NCBI GenBank assembly: GCA_947643145.1
Contig: CANRVD010000004.1
Span: 38,477 to 102,476, forward strand
Length of the DNA: 64,000 nt
Direction: 5' to 3'
Origin: an uncultured bacterium
GTDB taxonomy: Bacteria > Bacillota > Clostridia > Lachnospirales > Lachnospiraceae
This document shows positions 62,202 to 64,000 of the stretch, piece by piece (positions within the stretch are counted from its first letter, which is position 1; each line of letters starts with the position of its first letter). The notes under the pieces were generated by a model. It did not search any database. It saw only the letters and a program-made list of their open reading frames with translations, and was not told the DNA's origin. Both the position numbers and the translations under genes were made by a program.

Positions 62202-63053
62202 ATGAATAAAAAAACGAATGTAGAATTACAGGCTTTGGTCGAGAAAGCCACAGCAGGGGATAAAAAAGCCCTTGAAACTCTTGTTACAAGTGTACAGGAC
62301 ATTGTATTTAATTTATCCCTGCGGATGCTCGGCACATTTGCAGATGCGGAGGATGCCACACAGGACATCCTGCTGAAAATGATTACCCATCTATCTTCTT
62401 TTAGAGGAGACAGTTCATTTACAACATGGGTATTCAGCATTGCTGCCAATCATCTGAAAAATTACAAAAAGCATATGTTTGCTCACTATCCGTTGAGTTT
62501 CGAGTATTATGGGGATGACATAGAAAACGGAAAAATACAGGATGTGCCGGATTTAACGCAAAATGTGGAAAAGGATATTCTGGCAGAGGAACTAAAAATG
62601 TCCTGTACCAACGTGATGCTGCAATGCCTTGATACGGAAAGCAGATGTATTTTCATATTGGGAACAATGTTTAAAATTGACAGCCGGATTGCAGGGGATA
62701 TTTTGGAAATTACCCCAGAAGCGTATCGTCAACGGCTTTCCCGAATACGTAAAAAAATGGCAGACTTTCTTGGACATTATTGTGGAGAATATGGCAACGG
62801 CAAATGCAAATGTAAAGACAGGGTGAATTATGCAATACAAAACCATAGGATAAATCCGCTGCAACTGGATTATACGACAGCCACAGAAATTCCTATTAAG
62901 ACTATACTTGATGTGAAAAGTGCTATGGAAGATATTGACGACTTATCACAGGATTTTTCGTTCTGTAAACCCTACCAATCTCCCGAACAGACGAAACATC
63001 TGATTCAGGAATTGTTAGATTCCACACAGCTTTCTATTATCCAGAATTCGTAA
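62202..63053 (+). CDS. ECF-like RNA polymerase sigma factor with C-terminal extension
   Basis: 283 aa, longer than a plain ECF sigma (~180). Sigma region 2: VFNLSLRMLGTFADAEDATQ, DILLKMITHLSSFRGDSSFT, TWVFSIAANHLKNYKKH. Region 4: MFKIDSRIAGDILEITPEAY, RQRLSRIRKKMADFL. The extra ~90 residues begin with a Cys cluster (YCGEYGNGKCKCKDRVNYAI) that could bind metal and act as a built-in anti-sigma switch. AGGAGG ribosome site. It shares a transcript direction with DUF2461 15 bp downstream. Confidence 0.88.
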   Translation: MNKKTNVELQALVEKATAGDKKALETLVTSVQDIVFNLSLRMLGTFADAEDATQDILLKMITHLSSFRGDSSFTTWVFSIAANHLKNYKKHMFAHYPLSFEYYGDDIENGKIQDVPDLTQNVEKDILAEELKMSCTNVMLQCLDTESRCIFILGTMFKIDSRIAGDILEITPEAYRQRLSRIRKKMADFLGHYCGEYGNGKCKCKDRVNYAIQNHRINPLQLDYTTATEIPIKTILDVKSAMEDIDDLSQDFSFCKPYQSPEQTKHLIQELLDSTQLSIIQNS

Positions 63054-63068
63054 AGGAGAGGACAAATT

Positions 63069-63752
63069 ATGAATACACAGTTCATTATAGATTACTTATC
63101 TGCATTGAGCATGAATAACAACCGTGAATGGTATCATGCAAACAAGAAAGATTACAAAAAAGCAAATGCTGTGTTTGAAGAACTACTGCAGGCTTTAATG
63201 TTGGAAATCGGAAAGTTTGACAGCAGCATTTTGTATAATAATCCAAAGGACCTTACCTTTAAGATTGTAAGGGATACCCGTTTCAGCCATGACAAATCAC
63301 CTTATAATCCTGCATTCCGTGCTCATATTTCCTCTAAAGGCAAACTGCCAGTCCCTGTTGGATATTACCTTATGATAAAGCCAGACAATCAGTCGTTTTT
63401 AGGAGGCGGCTTGTTTGCAGATGTATTCAAAGATGCAACAACGATGATACGAGATTATATTGCTCAGAATGGCGAAGAATGGGAAAAGATTATCCATGAG
63501 ACAGAGTTTGAAAAACATTTCACTGTACAGGGAACCGCATTAAAGAATGTCCCTGCAGGATATGAGAAAGAACATCCGCAAGCGGAATACCTAAAATTTA
63601 AGAGTTGGTATTTGGAATATCCGCTAAACGATGAAGATTTGAACAATGCAGAAGTATTTCTGGCAAAGGCTGCAGAGATTTTCCGAATCATGAAACCATT
63701 TAACGACTATCTGAACAAGGCACTTGTGGACTTTCAGATGCCGACAAGGTAA
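63069..63752 (+). CDS. DUF2461 family protein
   Basis: 227 aa, the family's usual length. NNNREWYHANKKDYKKANAV near residue 17, DLTFKIVRDTRFSHDKSPYN near 61 with FRAHIS, and GGGLFADVFKDATTMIRDYI are the DUF2461 signatures. Cytosolic, of unknown biochemical function. Follows the sigma factor with its own AGGAGAGG site and is likely co-transcribed. Confidence 0.92.
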   Translation: MNTQFIIDYLSALSMNNNREWYHANKKDYKKANAVFEELLQALMLEIGKFDSSILYNNPKDLTFKIVRDTRFSHDKSPYNPAFRAHISSKGKLPVPVGYYLMIKPDNQSFLGGGLFADVFKDATTMIRDYIAQNGEEWEKIIHETEFEKHFTVQGTALKNVPAGYEKEHPQAEYLKFKSWYLEYPLNDEDLNNAEVFLAKAAEIFRIMKPFNDYLNKALVDFQMPTR

Positions 63753-63900
63753 AGAACTATTCAAACCCGGTTAATCGCAAACCCACACGATAATAAGTAA
63801 GTGGAATTTTCATCCAGACACTAAATAAGCCCATATCTGATTACGAATTCTAATTGCGAGTTGCTTAACCAGTTATGGACTTATGCATGTGTCCAAATAT

Positions 63901-64000
63901 TTAATTATTTGTGCCAAACTCTTTTACCGCATACACACTATATTTACGTAAGCGCCTAGTGTTAGGGTAGTCCAAAATCCAAACTGGCATCCACGGGGAT
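63901..64000 (-). CDS. Possible 3' end of a gene entering from the right
   Basis: A minus-strand frame of 32 codons, open to the window edge, ends in TAA at 63901-63903 (SPWMPVWILDYPNTRRLRKY and on). Residue composition looks protein-like but no family is recognised and the piece is too short to judge. The ~150 bp between this and the DUF2461 gene holds nothing obvious. Confidence 0.25.
   Translation of the reverse strand, partial: SPWMPVWILDYPNTRRLRKYSVYAVKEFGTNN

Overview
The window reads as a chromosomal segment of a low-to-mid GC Gram-positive anaerobe, most likely a Lachnospiraceae (class Clostridia) gut bacterium. Evidence: strong GGAGG-type ribosome sites with occasional TTG/GTG starts, a SpoIIIE/FtsK translocase next to a TepA-like ClpP, a sodium-pumping decarboxylase operon with a separate biotin carrier, GHKL/LytTR signalling, BspA-type leucine-rich repeats, DUF6273, DUF6033-like and DUF2752 proteins, and many short palindromic repeats. 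The genus cannot be fixed from the sequence alone. No rRNA, tRNA, CRISPR array, complete insertion sequence or prophage was seen.

Layout. 0-12 kb, almost all minus strand: start of an ATP-grasp gene, ftsK/spoIIIE, uppP, tepA-like protease, Gx/heptaprenyl-type membrane protein, a large HD-GYP membrane protein and pnp. 12-14 kb: a membrane Ser/Thr kinase divergent from a small HTH protein. 14-20.5 kb is decayed accessory DNA: a broken DUF4352-type lipoprotein, a membrane protein whose ATG has become ATA, two DUF4097-type solenoid proteins under a PadR regulator, a frameshifted unknown gene, an alpha/beta hydrolase, and a mosaic remnant containing a histidine kinase tail. 20.6-25.3 kb: an RbsABC-type sugar ABC transporter and a VOC protein. 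25.4-26.6 kb: a truncated TetR gene with a 20-bp perfect operator palindrome, followed by a flavodoxin that appears fused in frame to the C-terminus of a GHKL kinase. 26.7-34 kb: DUF2752, apbE, trmD, rimM, khpA, rpsP, ffh and ylxM, with a secreted Ig-like protein and repeats wedged between ylxM and ffh. 34-39.6 kb: oadA, oadB, biotin carrier, oadG and an acyl-CoA carboxyltransferase, together the full subunit set of a transcarboxylase plus a Na+ pump. 39.8-47.6 kb: dacF, a CorA-like transporter, a hybrid histidine kinase, pdxT/pdxS with divergent MocR-type pdxR, and PAP2. 47.6-55.7 kb: a long minus-strand run of class A PBP, membrane protein, LRR protein, VWA-like protein, MoxR-type AAA ATPase, RNase HI and PAP2. 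56-61.5 kb: secreted DUF6273/LRR protein, DUF6033-like protein and a GHKL/LytTR two-component system. 62-64 kb: ECF-like sigma factor, DUF2461 protein and a partial ORF.

The most distinctive property is the density of small mobile or structured repeats: at least three MITE-like elements with terminal inverted repeats; a palindromic terminator module present four times, two of which carry a covarying upstream hairpin; a 15-mer repeat that supplies the uppP stop codon and codes part of the ApbE N-terminus; a leader element ahead of three unrelated genes; and a duplicated palindrome inside the RNase HI linker. These repeats appear to have reshaped gene ends, leaders and operons. The best candidate for an undescribed functional system is the PBP1A / membrane / LRR / VWA / MoxR cluster. 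The oad/mmd operon is the best candidate for an unusual metabolic assembly.
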